Below, piece by piece: positions 1 through 4,840 of a stretch of 7,450 nucleotides of DNA. The first letter of the stretch is position 1. Each line of letters begins with the position of its first letter. The DNA lies in NCBI GenBank assembly GCA_017424665.1, contig JAFOYK010000105.1:1-7450 (forward strand), written 5' to 3'. Position numbers and translations under genes: made by a program. The DNA is from Oscillospiraceae bacterium (GTDB taxonomy: Bacteria; Bacillota; Clostridia; Oscillospirales; Ruminococcaceae). Under the pieces are notes generated by a model that did no database searches, had not been told where the DNA came from, and was given only the letters and a program-made list of their open reading frames with translations.

Positions 1-173
1 CCGCCGGATGTGAACTTCCGATTTCCGCTTCCCTTGCAGACCTTGAAAAAACTTCCGAAACCGCAAAGCTTTTTGCCGCCCTTGAAAATAAGGCCGAAAA
101 CCTTTGGCAGCTTGGCCTTCCGAAACCGGGAAAATGCGGTTTGGCTTACACGACGAAAATTATTAAAGAATAA
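1..173 (+). CDS. 3' end of an unrecognised protein-coding gene (5' end outside window)
   Basis: The third forward frame is open from the window edge to TAA at 171-173 and encodes about 56 residues, beginning AGCELPISASLADLEKTSET and ending KCGLAYTTKIIKE. Its codon choice (GAA, AAA, CTT, TCC, GCC) matches the complete genes in the window. It stops just before a palindrome and a terminator, as a real gene end would. The AGCELP start faintly recalls the C-terminal GCE-I-P motif of UroD-type corrinoid methyltransferases. However, about 50 residues follow it here, more than that family usually has, so I do not assign a function. An overlapping frame beginning at base 10 is judged a shadow because it runs into the palindrome and terminator. 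Coding status is fairly likely; identity is unknown. Confidence 0.6.
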   Translation, partial: AGCELPISASLADLEKTSETAKLFAALENKAENLWQLGLPKPGKCGLAYTTKIIKE

Positions 174-180
174 AAAGAAC

Positions 181-206
181 GGAACGGTCAAGACCGTTCC
201 CTACAA
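181..206 (-). repeat. Palindromic repeat, GTAGGG-plus-palindrome family (copy A)
   Basis: Perfect 9-bp arms GGAACGGTC (181-189) and GACCGTTCC (192-200) are separated by two bases and followed by CTACA. Read on the minus strand it is TGTAGGG running into the palindrome. The same palindrome with a different 2-base centre recurs at 7042-7061. The same GTAGGG lead-in precedes a different palindrome at 1286-1309 and 6616-6638. It has no T-tract of its own, and a separate terminator lies just downstream, so it is listed as an interspersed repeat. Confidence 0.8.
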
Positions 207-221
207 TAAATGTTATAATAT

Positions 222-250
222 AAAAGGCACCCTTTCGGGTGCCTTTTTTG
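222..250. terminator. Bidirectional intrinsic terminator between converging genes
   Basis: An 11-bp stem AAAAGGCACCC (222-232) / GGGTGCCTTTT (237-247) has a TTTC loop. A T-run follows on the plus strand (244-249), and the A-run at 222-225 gives a shorter T-run on the minus strand. It lies between the partial plus-strand gene ending at 173 and the minus-strand superoxide reductase ending at 257, so it can serve both. Confidence 0.9.
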
Positions 251-256
251 TTTTGA

Positions 257-613
257 TTAAAGTTCTTTTTTCCAAAGACCGTGGAGGTTGCAGTATTCGT
301 AAACGGCGACGGCTTCGTCGTCAGCAAGTTCGAATTTTGCTTCCGGTGCTTCGCCAACTTCAAGATATTTGATCTGGAAACCTTTTTTGGTTTCAAGAAG
401 GATCCATTCAATGTGGTGTTCCGGAAGCATTGGGTGGGTGACTTCGCCGATTTTTACAAGAACGGTGGTTCCCTTAACTTCAACTGCGGGAACGTGCTTT
501 TCAAGGGCCGCATCCACAGAGCCGGGAATAAGTTCGTTTTTGTTGAGTTTTCCGTTTTGTTCGCCAAGATTGATGAGGATTTTGTCGCAGCTTTCACATT
601 TGTAAATCTTCAT
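257..613 (-). CDS. Superoxide reductase (desulfoferrodoxin/neelaredoxin family) with degenerate N-terminal rubredoxin-like centre
   Basis: This is a 118-residue cytoplasmic superoxide reductase, which reduces superoxide to peroxide at a mononuclear Fe(His)4Cys site using electrons usually supplied by rubredoxin. The catalytic centre II is intact: Glu38-Lys39-His40 (EKHVP), His60 (HPM), His66 (EHHIEW), Cys108 and His111 (CNLHGLW), with the family's normal spacings. Class I desulfoferrodoxins have an N-terminal desulforedoxin domain with a CxxC and a CC pair. Here Cys6 and Cys9 (CESC) remain, but the CC position reads Lys-Asn, so the FeCys4 centre should not form. The ATG at 611-613 is supported by an AAGGAG site 8-9 bases upstream. 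It is last in the nifS-iscU-SOR run, 27 bases after iscU, and ends at the terminator centred on 235. Protection of Fe-S assembly from superoxide is an inference from context. Confidence 0.93.
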   Translation of the reverse strand: MKIYKCESCDKILINLGEQNGKLNKNELIPGSVDAALEKHVPAVEVKGTTVLVKIGEVTHPMLPEHHIEWILLETKKGFQIKYLEVGEAPEAKFELADDEAVAVYEYCNLHGLWKKEL

Positions 614-640
614 TTTGCAAACTCCTTTTTGAAAATTATT

Positions 641-1063
641 TTATTCTTCGCATTCAACAACGCCGATGGGGCCGACGATGGGAAGCGGATCTACACCAAG
701 ACGGGTGTAATAATCGGAAAGAGCGGATTTTACTGCCTGTTCTGCAAGAACGGAGCAGTGGATCTTAACTGCCGGAAGACCGTCGAGAGCTTCAACAACG
801 GCTTTGTTGGTGAGTTTAAGAGCATCGTCGATGGATTTTCCTTTGATCATTTCGGTTGCCATGGAGCTGGTTGCAATTGCGGCGCCGCAGCCGAAAGTTT
901 TGAATTTTACGTCAACGATGATTCCGTTTTCGATTTTGAGATACATTTTCATGATATCTCCGCATTTTGCGTTGCCAACTTCGCCAACGCCGTTTGCGTC
1001 CGGAATTTCACCGACGTTGCGGGGATTGGAAAAATGGTCGAATACTTTTTCAGAATATAACAT
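641..1063 (-). CDS. iscU: Fe-S cluster assembly scaffold, IscU/NifU N-terminal type
   Basis: This is a 140-residue scaffold on which Fe-S clusters are built from iron and NifS-derived sulfur before transfer to apo-proteins. It is the IscU-like domain only, with no C-terminal NFU domain. The three cluster-ligating cysteines are Cys34 (NAKCGD, with the labilising Asp36), Cys59 (FGCGAAIATSS) and Cys103 (HCSVLAEQA). The opening SEKVFDHFSNPRNVG is typical of the family. The HscA chaperone-binding motif LPPVK reads LPAVK (96-100). The lack of the long insertion seen in SufU favours the IscU/NifU branch. A GGAGG site (1072-1076 on the opposite strand) precedes the ATG by about 8 bases. The gene follows nifS after a 265-base repeat-filled gap and precedes superoxide reductase. 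The symbol could equally be nifU. Confidence 0.93.
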   Translation of the reverse strand: MLYSEKVFDHFSNPRNVGEIPDANGVGEVGNAKCGDIMKMYLKIENGIIVDVKFKTFGCGAAIATSSMATEMIKGKSIDDALKLTNKAVVEALDGLPAVKIHCSVLAEQAVKSALSDYYTRLGVDPLPIVGPIGVVECEE

Positions 1064-1123
1064 TTGCTTTTCCTCCGATTTTATGCAAGGGATTTATTTC
1101 ATATCAAGGCTCCTTTGTGTAAA

Positions 1124-1234
1124 GAGCAAAGCCTGCGAAGCGCGTCCAGTGGACGATACAGCAAGCAGGGTTTGGCGCCGCGGTCAAAATATTCAAGGCT
1201 TTATGCCGCAGAATATTTTGGGTACCGCAAGAGT
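1124..1234. repeat. Long interspersed structured repeat, copy 1 (111 bp)
   Basis: By hand alignment this segment matches 6686-6795 at about 105 of 111 positions, with five substitutions and one single-base indel. It folds into two hairpins. In the first, CCTGC...GCAGG encloses CGTCC-AGT-GGACG. In the second, CGGT + AAAATATTC is matched by GAATATTTT + ACCG, enclosing GGC-TTTAT-GCC. All differences between the copies fall in predicted loops or unpaired joints. The indel changes the reading frame of the only peptide both copies share, so it is not coding. It sits between nifS and iscU. The orientation is undefined. Confidence 0.88.
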
Positions 1235-1236
1235 TG

Positions 1237-1260
1237 CCTGTCACCGCAGGTGACTGAGGG
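1237..1260. repeat. Short hairpin repeat next to the long repeat
   Basis: GTCACC (1240-1245) and GGTGAC (1249-1254) flank a 3-base loop, with outer CCT and AGG able to extend the stem imperfectly. The following GACTGAGGGATTGT resembles, from memory, a common clostridial intergenic repeat. No second copy is present in this window, so the family assignment is tentative. Confidence 0.55.
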
Positions 1261-1285
1261 ATTGTTACCCTGTCCGGTTTCTTTA

Positions 1286-1309
1286 GGGCGGATAATATCC
1301 GCCCCCTAC
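1286..1309 (-). repeat. Palindromic repeat, GTAGGG-plus-palindrome family (copy B)
   Basis: Arms GGGCGGATA (1286-1294) and TATCCGCCC (1296-1304) surround one base and are followed by CCTAC. On the minus strand this is GTAGGGG leading into the palindrome. It differs from the plus-strand copy at 6616-6638 only by one extra G. It lies immediately downstream of nifS and could also fold in the transcript, but there is no adjacent T-run on the minus strand to make it a terminator. Confidence 0.8.
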
Positions 1310-1328
1310 GGTCAAAGGGGCACATTTT

Positions 1329-2534
1329 TTATTTCATCATGGTGACTTTTTTGTTTTCGCCTTTCATCATGGCTTCCCAAAGGGGGCTCATTGCGCGAAG
1401 TCTTTCAACAATTCCGGGAAGGTTTTCAAGAATATAGTCAACGTCCTCTTCGGTGTTGCTGTCATCAAGGCTGATTCGAAGGGAACCGTGGGCAGTTTCG
1501 TGAACAAGACCGAGAGCAAGAAGAACATGGCTCGGGTCAAGAGAACCGGAAGTGCAGGCGGAACCGGAGCTTGCGCAGATTCCGAGCATATCAAGGCTTA
1601 AAAGAAGGCTTTCGCCCTCGATTCCTTCGATGGAAATGTTTACGTTGCCCGGAAGGCGTTTTTCGCGGTCGCCGTTAAGGCGGGTGTGTTCGATTTTAAG
1701 AATATTATCAATGAGTTTATCGCGGAGAACTTTGGTTTTTGCGCCGCGTTCCTCAATGTTTTCGTTTGCGATCTGCATTGCTTTCGCAAAGCCCATGATT
1801 GCCGCAACGTTTTCGGTGCCGGCACGTTTTCCGCGTTCCTGGCCGCCGCCGTCGATAAGGTTGGGAAGAACCACGCCTTTTCTTACGTAAAGCATTCCAA
1901 CGCCCTTCTGTGCGTGGATCTTATGTCCGGAAAGGGAGAGCATATCCACGTTAAGTTCGTTTACGTCGATTTTAACGTGGCCCATTGCCTGAACAGCGTC
2001 GGTATGGAACCAGATTTTGTGTTCGCGGCAGATTTTTCCGATTTCGGCGATGGGCTGGATGGTTCCGATTTCGTTGTTTGCGAACATGATGGAAACAAGG
2101 CCGGTGTCGGGGCGGATTGCTGCTTCAACGTCTTCGGGTTTTACGATTCCGTTTTCATAAACGGGAAGGTAAGTTACTTCAAAACCCTGTTTTTCAAGAG
2201 CTTTGCAGGTGTGGAGAATTGCGTGGTGTTCGAAAACGGAAGTGATGATATGTTTCTTTCCTTTTTTGGAAAGGGTCTGCATTGCGCCTTTAAGCGCCCA
2301 GTTGTCGGATTCGGAACCGCAAGAAGTGAAATAAACTTCGTTCGGTTCTGCGCCGATCACTGCGGCAACTTCTTCGTGAGCTCTTTTAAGAGCCCAGCCT
2401 GCTTCGCGGCCTTTTGAATATATGCTGGATGCGTTGCCGTAGCCTTCGGTGAGCCAGGGCATCATTGCATCGAGAACTTCTTTGGAGATAGGAGTTGTTG
2501 CGGCGTTATCCACATAAACAAAACGTTTTTCCAA
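1329..2534 (-). CDS. nifS: Cysteine desulfurase, NifS/IscS class I
   Basis: This is a 401-residue PLP enzyme that removes sulfur from L-cysteine as an enzyme persulfide, giving alanine and supplying IscU. Family motifs appear in order: [10 protein letters not shown] (7-16); EHHAILH with His103 stacking on [20 protein letters not shown] with Asp179 and Gln182; SLSGHK with the PLP lysine Lys205; RAGTEN (238-242 region); and SSGSACTSG with catalytic Cys327 on the long flexible loop typical of class I. Length is normal. The start is TTG at 2534: AAGGAGG lies 9 bases upstream and the next Met is residue 24, beyond the conserved N-terminal motif. It is first in a probable nifS-iscU-SOR operon, although the gap to iscU is large and repeat-filled. 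No Rrf2/IscR regulator gene is visible. Confidence 0.96.
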   Translation of the reverse strand: MEKRFVYVDNAATTPISKEVLDAMMPWLTEGYGNASSIYSKGREAGWALKRAHEEVAAVIGAEPNEVYFTSCGSESDNWALKGAMQTLSKKGKKHIITSVFEHHAILHTCKALEKQGFEVTYLPVYENGIVKPEDVEAAIRPDTGLVSIMFANNEIGTIQPIAEIGKICREHKIWFHTDAVQAMGHVKIDVNELNVDMLSLSGHKIHAQKGVGMLYVRKGVVLPNLIDGGGQERGKRAGTENVAAIMGFAKAMQIANENIEERGAKTKVLRDKLIDNILKIEHTRLNGDREKRLPGNVNISIEGIEGESLLLSLDMLGICASSGSACTSGSLDPSHVLLALGLVHETAHGSLRISLDDSNTEEDVDYILENLPGIVERLRAMSPLWEAMMKGENKKVTMMK

Positions 2535-2543
2535 ATTTGTTTT

Positions 2544-2550
2544 CCTCCTT
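2544..2550 (-). promoter_or_regulatory. Ribosome binding site that fixes the TTG start of nifS
   Basis: On the minus strand AAGGAGG is followed by nine bases and then TTG (2534-2532). No ATG or GTG occurs between the site and the conserved YVDNAATTP motif, so this site decides the start codon. Confidence 0.85.
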
Positions 2551-2585
2551 AATAAATATTAACCTTTCGGTTTTCCGGATTTTAT

Positions 2586-2612
2586 ATTATACTATTTTTG
2601 TAGGAATTGCAA
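2586..2612 (-). promoter_or_regulatory. Possible promoter for the nifS operon
   Basis: On the minus strand TTGCAA (2612-2607) and TATAAT (2591-2586) are separated by 15 bases. The -10 box is perfect, but the spacing is shorter than the usual 17 and the region is very AT-rich, so chance matches are expected. A small AACC-GAAA-GGTT hairpin lies between it and the ribosome binding site. Confidence 0.35.
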
Positions 2613-2678
2613 TATATATTTAATAATATTTCCAAAAAATTTAATATTAGACCTTAATTAAAACGAATTTTTACAAAA

Positions 2679-2694
2679 TGTTGACGTGTCAACA
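2679..2694. promoter_or_regulatory. 16-bp palindrome, candidate regulator-binding site upstream of hypA
   Basis: TGTTGAC-GT-GTCAACA has perfect 7-bp arms around two bases, in the divergent region about 72 bases before hypA and about 145 bases before nifS. It is GC-richer than its surroundings. No good sigma-A -35/-10 pair could be placed around it for hypA, although TATAAG (2726) and TATAAC (2738) are present. A regulator-dependent promoter is therefore possible. The regulator family is not identified: the spacing does not fit FNR or CRP consensus sites. Confidence 0.5.
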
Positions 2695-2765
2695 GCTTCA
2701 TCACAAAAGTTACACAAAACCGTGATATAAGTTTTCCTATAACTTTATAAAGAGAGGTGATTTCC

Positions 2766-3008
2766 GTGCACGAACTGGGCGTTCTTTGCCAGGTTGTAAA
2801 AAAGGTTTCGGCCGTTGCCGAAGAAAACAAAATTCCGGCAATAAAACACATAACGCTCGAAGTCGGAACGGAATCCACCTTTGTTTCGGTTTTTCTTGAA
2901 AAACTTTTTCCGGTGGCAACGGACGAAATGGAACTTTTTAAAAATTCCGAACTTCGTCTTTCAATGGTTCCCGGAAAAAATCTTATAATCAAAGAAATCG
3001 GTTACTGA
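2766..3008 (+). CDS. hypA: Compact HypA-like nickel metallochaperone lacking the zinc-finger domain
   Basis: This 80-residue protein resembles HypA, which hands nickel to HypB and on to [NiFe]-hydrogenase or other nickel apo-enzymes. The start is GTG at 2766 because it gives the conserved N-terminal Met-His-Glu, where the amino terminus and His2 bind nickel in HypA, and because GAGG (2754-2757) lies 8 bases upstream. The in-frame GTG at 2757 is inside that site. The family's central E-V-G motif is at 32-34. Usual HypA is about 113-115 residues with two CxxC pairs binding zinc. Here VPG (68-70), which normally leads into that domain, is followed almost directly by the C-terminal strand LIIKEI. 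The only cysteine is Cys8. It heads the three-gene operon. It uses more ATA, ACG and TCG codons than its neighbours. The HypA assignment rests on MHE, overall pattern and the hypB partner. Confidence 0.8.
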   Translation: MHELGVLCQVVKKVSAVAEENKIPAIKHITLEVGTESTFVSVFLEKLFPVATDEMELFKNSELRLSMVPGKNLIIKEIGY

Positions 3009-3025
3009 AATTTAAAGAGGTATTT

Positions 3026-4048
3026 ATGGAAGAAATCAAAAAACAGGCAAGCAACATTGACGAAGAAGGAAACGTTCTTTATCTTGACGAAAAACGCCTT
3101 GACCGAAAGGAAGTTTCCTTTCCGCCTTATGAAAACAAGCCAAACGGCCTTGGAATCTATAACTGGCTCAAAGAGCACGTTATCTATATGAGCGACAAAC
3201 GCTGGCCGCTGGCTCTTAAACTTTATAAAATGTTCGTGAAATTTTCCGTCTGGATGAAAGAAGGCGGAAAGAAAGCGAAGTTTTACAAAAAGGGAATCAT
3301 GCTCTATCCGGATATGGAAACACACACTTCCACCGTTGTTATGCCCCTTAACGTTGACATAACCGAAGAAAGCCAGAAAGTTGTTGTTCCGATGGAGCTT
3401 ATCAAAAAATCCCTTAAAAACGCCACTTTCATCGGCGGAATGGATTCCTGCCTTTGCCGCGAGGCAAACGATTGCAAGGATTTTCCCCATGACGTCGGCT
3501 GTCTTTTCCTTGGCGAAGCGGGAAAAATCATTGAAAAACACGGCCTTGGCCGCCAGCTTACTTATGAAGAAGCCTGCGCAAGAGTTGACAAAGCCGCGGA
3601 ATACGGCCTTATGGGCCAGGCAGTCTGGGTAGAGGTTGAACAGCTTCTTTGGGGAATCCGCAACGACCAGATGGATAAATTCCTTGAGATATGCTTCTGC
3701 TGCCCCTGCTGCTGCATAGCTATCCGCCTTGCGAGAAACGCCACCGAAAAAGAACGCCACCGCTTCCACCCTGCCGGCTGGACCGCCGTTCCGGACAGAA
3801 CCAAATGCGTCGGCTGTAAAAAATGCATCACCGCCAAAAACGGTTGCCCCGTTGAAGCAATTTCCTTCGGCGAGGACGGAAAAGTTGTTATCAACCAGGA
3901 AACCTGCGTCGGCTGCGGAATTTGCAAGAGCCGCTGCAACTTTGATGCTATCAAAATCAAACAGACCATGCCCATGCGCTCCGACCTTCACGAATATTTC
4001 ATGAAAGATTACAACATGGATCTTAAAATCTGGGAGGATGAAAAATAA
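3026..4048 (+). CDS. Cysteine-rich 4Fe-4S protein of unknown function encoded between hypA and hypB
   Basis: This 340-residue, apparently soluble protein has 19 cysteines and no signal peptide or clear membrane helix. Residues 1-135 are cysteine-free and basic/aromatic (GLGIYNWLKEHVIYMSDKRW). A first cluster is Cys142, 144, 150 and 159 in CLCREANDC...GCLFLG. A second is Cys223, 225, 226, 228, 229 and 230 in ICFCCPCCC. Two ferredoxin-like motifs follow. Cys261/264/267/274 is CxxCxxC with six rather than three residues before CP. Cys294/297/300/304 ends in CN rather than CP. Two [4Fe-4S] clusters are therefore likely, and the upstream cysteines may bind another metal or cluster. I recall related Fe-S proteins in anaerobes but know no established function. 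An AAAGAGG site precedes the ATG. It lies 17 bases after hypA and shares one base with hypB (TAATG). A redox or metal-handling role in nickel-enzyme maturation is inferred. Confidence 0.85.
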   Translation: MEEIKKQASNIDEEGNVLYLDEKRLDRKEVSFPPYENKPNGLGIYNWLKEHVIYMSDKRWPLALKLYKMFVKFSVWMKEGGKKAKFYKKGIMLYPDMETHTSTVVMPLNVDITEESQKVVVPMELIKKSLKNATFIGGMDSCLCREANDCKDFPHDVGCLFLGEAGKIIEKHGLGRQLTYEEACARVDKAAEYGLMGQAVWVEVEQLLWGIRNDQMDKFLEICFCCPCCCIAIRLARNATEKERHRFHPAGWTAVPDRTKCVGCKKCITAKNGCPVEAISFGEDGKVVINQETCVGCGICKSRCNFDAIKIKQTMPMRSDLHEYFMKDYNMDLKIWEDEK

Positions 4049-4716
4049 TGGAGGAAATTAAAATCATCGAAGTTAAACAGAGCGTTTTCGAAGACAACAA
4101 CAAAGACGCCGAAGAACTTCGCAAAAAACTTAAAGAAGAAAAAACCTTCCTTTTAAATCTTATGTCTTCTCCCGGAAGCGGCAAGACCACCACTCTTAAA
4201 GCTCTTGCGAAAGAACTTTCCGGAAAACTTCGCTGGGCGGTCATGGAAGCGGATATCGATTCCGCAGTTGACGCTGAAGCGATGGTCAGCGCCGGTGTTC
4301 CTTCCATTCAGATCCACACCGGCGGAATGTGCCACCTTGACGCGGATATGACCCGCCAGGGACTTTCCCAGCTGGATACCGAAAATTTCGACCTTGTTGT
4401 TCTTGAAAACGTGGGAAACCTTGTCTGCCCTGCAGAATTTGACACCGGCGCTTCCAAAAACATGACCATTCTTTCCGTTCCGGAAGGCCACGACAAACCC
4501 CTTAAATATCCGCTTATGTACGAAACCTGCGACCTTCTTGTAATCAACAAAACCGACGTTATCGATTACTTCGATTTTGACAAGGAAAAAGTTGAGGAAT
4601 ACGCAAAACTCCGCAACCCGGAAATTGAAATTCTTTATATTTCCGCGAAAACCGGCGAAGGAATCCCCGCTCTTGCGGATTGGATAATCAGAAACGTTAA
4701 TGATTGGAATAAATAA
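4048..4716 (+). CDS. hypB: Hydrogenase/nickel-enzyme maturation GTPase HypB
   Basis: This 222-residue SIMIBI-class GTPase drives nickel delivery with HypA. Visible motifs are the P-loop SPGSGKTT (41-48); EADIDS (67-72); TGGMCHLDADM with metal-binding Cys95-His96; ENVGNLVCPAEFD with Cys127; the guanine-specificity NKTD (167-170); and SAKTGEG (199-205). These metal residues match the dimer-interface nickel/zinc site of HypB. There is no N-terminal histidine-rich nickel store and no CxxCGC high-affinity site, so this is a minimal HypB. The ATG overlaps the stop of the upstream Fe-S gene by one base (TAATG), with GGGAGG about 10 bases upstream, suggesting translational coupling. No hydrogenase, CODH/ACS, urease or other nickel enzyme is in the window, so the client is unknown. 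Confidence 0.95.
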   Translation: MEEIKIIEVKQSVFEDNNKDAEELRKKLKEEKTFLLNLMSSPGSGKTTTLKALAKELSGKLRWAVMEADIDSAVDAEAMVSAGVPSIQIHTGGMCHLDADMTRQGLSQLDTENFDLVVLENVGNLVCPAEFDTGASKNMTILSVPEGHDKPLKYPLMYETCDLLVINKTDVIDYFDFDKEKVEEYAKLRNPEIEILYISAKTGEGIPALADWIIRNVNDWNK

Positions 4717-4717
4717 C

Positions 4718-4746
4718 AAAAGGCACCCTTCGGGGTGCTTTTTTCT
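4718..4746 (+). terminator. Intrinsic terminator of the hypA-FeS-hypB operon
   Basis: A stem from AAAAGGCACCC (4718-4728) closed by a TTCG tetraloop (4729-4732) pairs with GGGTGCTTTTT (4733-4743), including one G-T pair. It is followed by more T residues and begins two bases after the hypB stop codon. Confidence 0.92.
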
Positions 4747-4760
4747 TTGCTGTTGAAAAA

Positions 4761-4791
4761 ATTGACTTTCATTGACTTAAAGCGTGAAAGT
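4761..4791. promoter_or_regulatory. Overlapping direct and inverted repeats at the M3 peptidase promoter
   Basis: ATTGACTT occurs twice, at 4761-4768 and 4771-4778, exactly 10 bases apart (one helical turn). The second copy contains the -35 box. ACTTTC (4765-4770) and GAAAGT (4786-4791) form an inverted repeat bracketing the -35 box. Either could be an operator, or the duplicated -35-like box could be incidental. Confidence 0.35.
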
Positions 4792-4800
4792 TGCTATTAT
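4772..4800 (+). promoter_or_regulatory. Sigma-A-type promoter for the M3 oligoendopeptidase gene
   Basis: TTGACT (4772-4777) and TATTAT (4795-4800) are separated by exactly 17 bases. TG at 4792-4793 gives an extended -10. The predicted transcription start is near 4807, about 34 bases before the ATG. It lies just after the hypB terminator, so the peptidase is a separate transcription unit. Confidence 0.85.
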
Positions 4801-4840
4801 AACCTTGTAAATTTTTTTGCATCTGAAAGGAACGGTTTTT

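Noticed and set aside
1..173. Assignment of the first partial gene to UroD-type corrinoid methyltransferases
   Set aside because: Only the short AGCELP resemblance supports it, and the tail after it is longer than usual for that family.
281..1060. 259-codon plus-strand open frame across superoxide reductase and iscU
   Set aside because: It runs in register antisense to two confidently identified genes and ignores their boundary.
1078..1103. Possible iscU promoter TTGATA-N18-TAAAAT on the minus strand
   Set aside because: The start of transcription would fall within or after the GGAGG ribosome binding site (1072-1076), leaving no usable leader.
1104..1325. Small minus-strand proteins containing ALNILTAAPNPA in both long-repeat copies (also 6642-6941)
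   Set aside because: The shared peptide comes from the repeat itself. The one-base indel between copies changes the upstream frame (RHKALNIL versus SAAYALNIL), and the best-conserved feature is the hairpin structure, so it is not coding.
1064..1328. CRISPR array or IS element in the repeat regions
   Set aside because: Repeats are not regularly spaced, there are no spacers of constant length, and no transposase gene or target-site duplication is visible.
2679..2694. FNR/CRP-type binding site
   Set aside because: Half-sites are TTGAC with a 2-base centre. FNR sites need TTGAT-N4-ATCAA and CRP sites TGTGA-N6-TCACA, so the family cannot be named.
2757..2765. Upstream GTG start for hypA at 2757
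   Set aside because: This GTG overlaps the Shine-Dalgarno sequence and would place extra residues before the conserved MHE nickel-binding start.
3002..3991. 329-codon minus-strand open frame opposite the Fe-S gene
   Set aside because: Same antisense codon-bias artefact. The plus-strand frame has ferredoxin motifs, a ribosome site and tight operon spacing.
4817..4840. Upstream TTG start for the M3 peptidase
   Set aside because: A proper AAAGGA site lies 9 bases before the ATG at 4841, and the TTG is only about 10 bases from the predicted transcription start.
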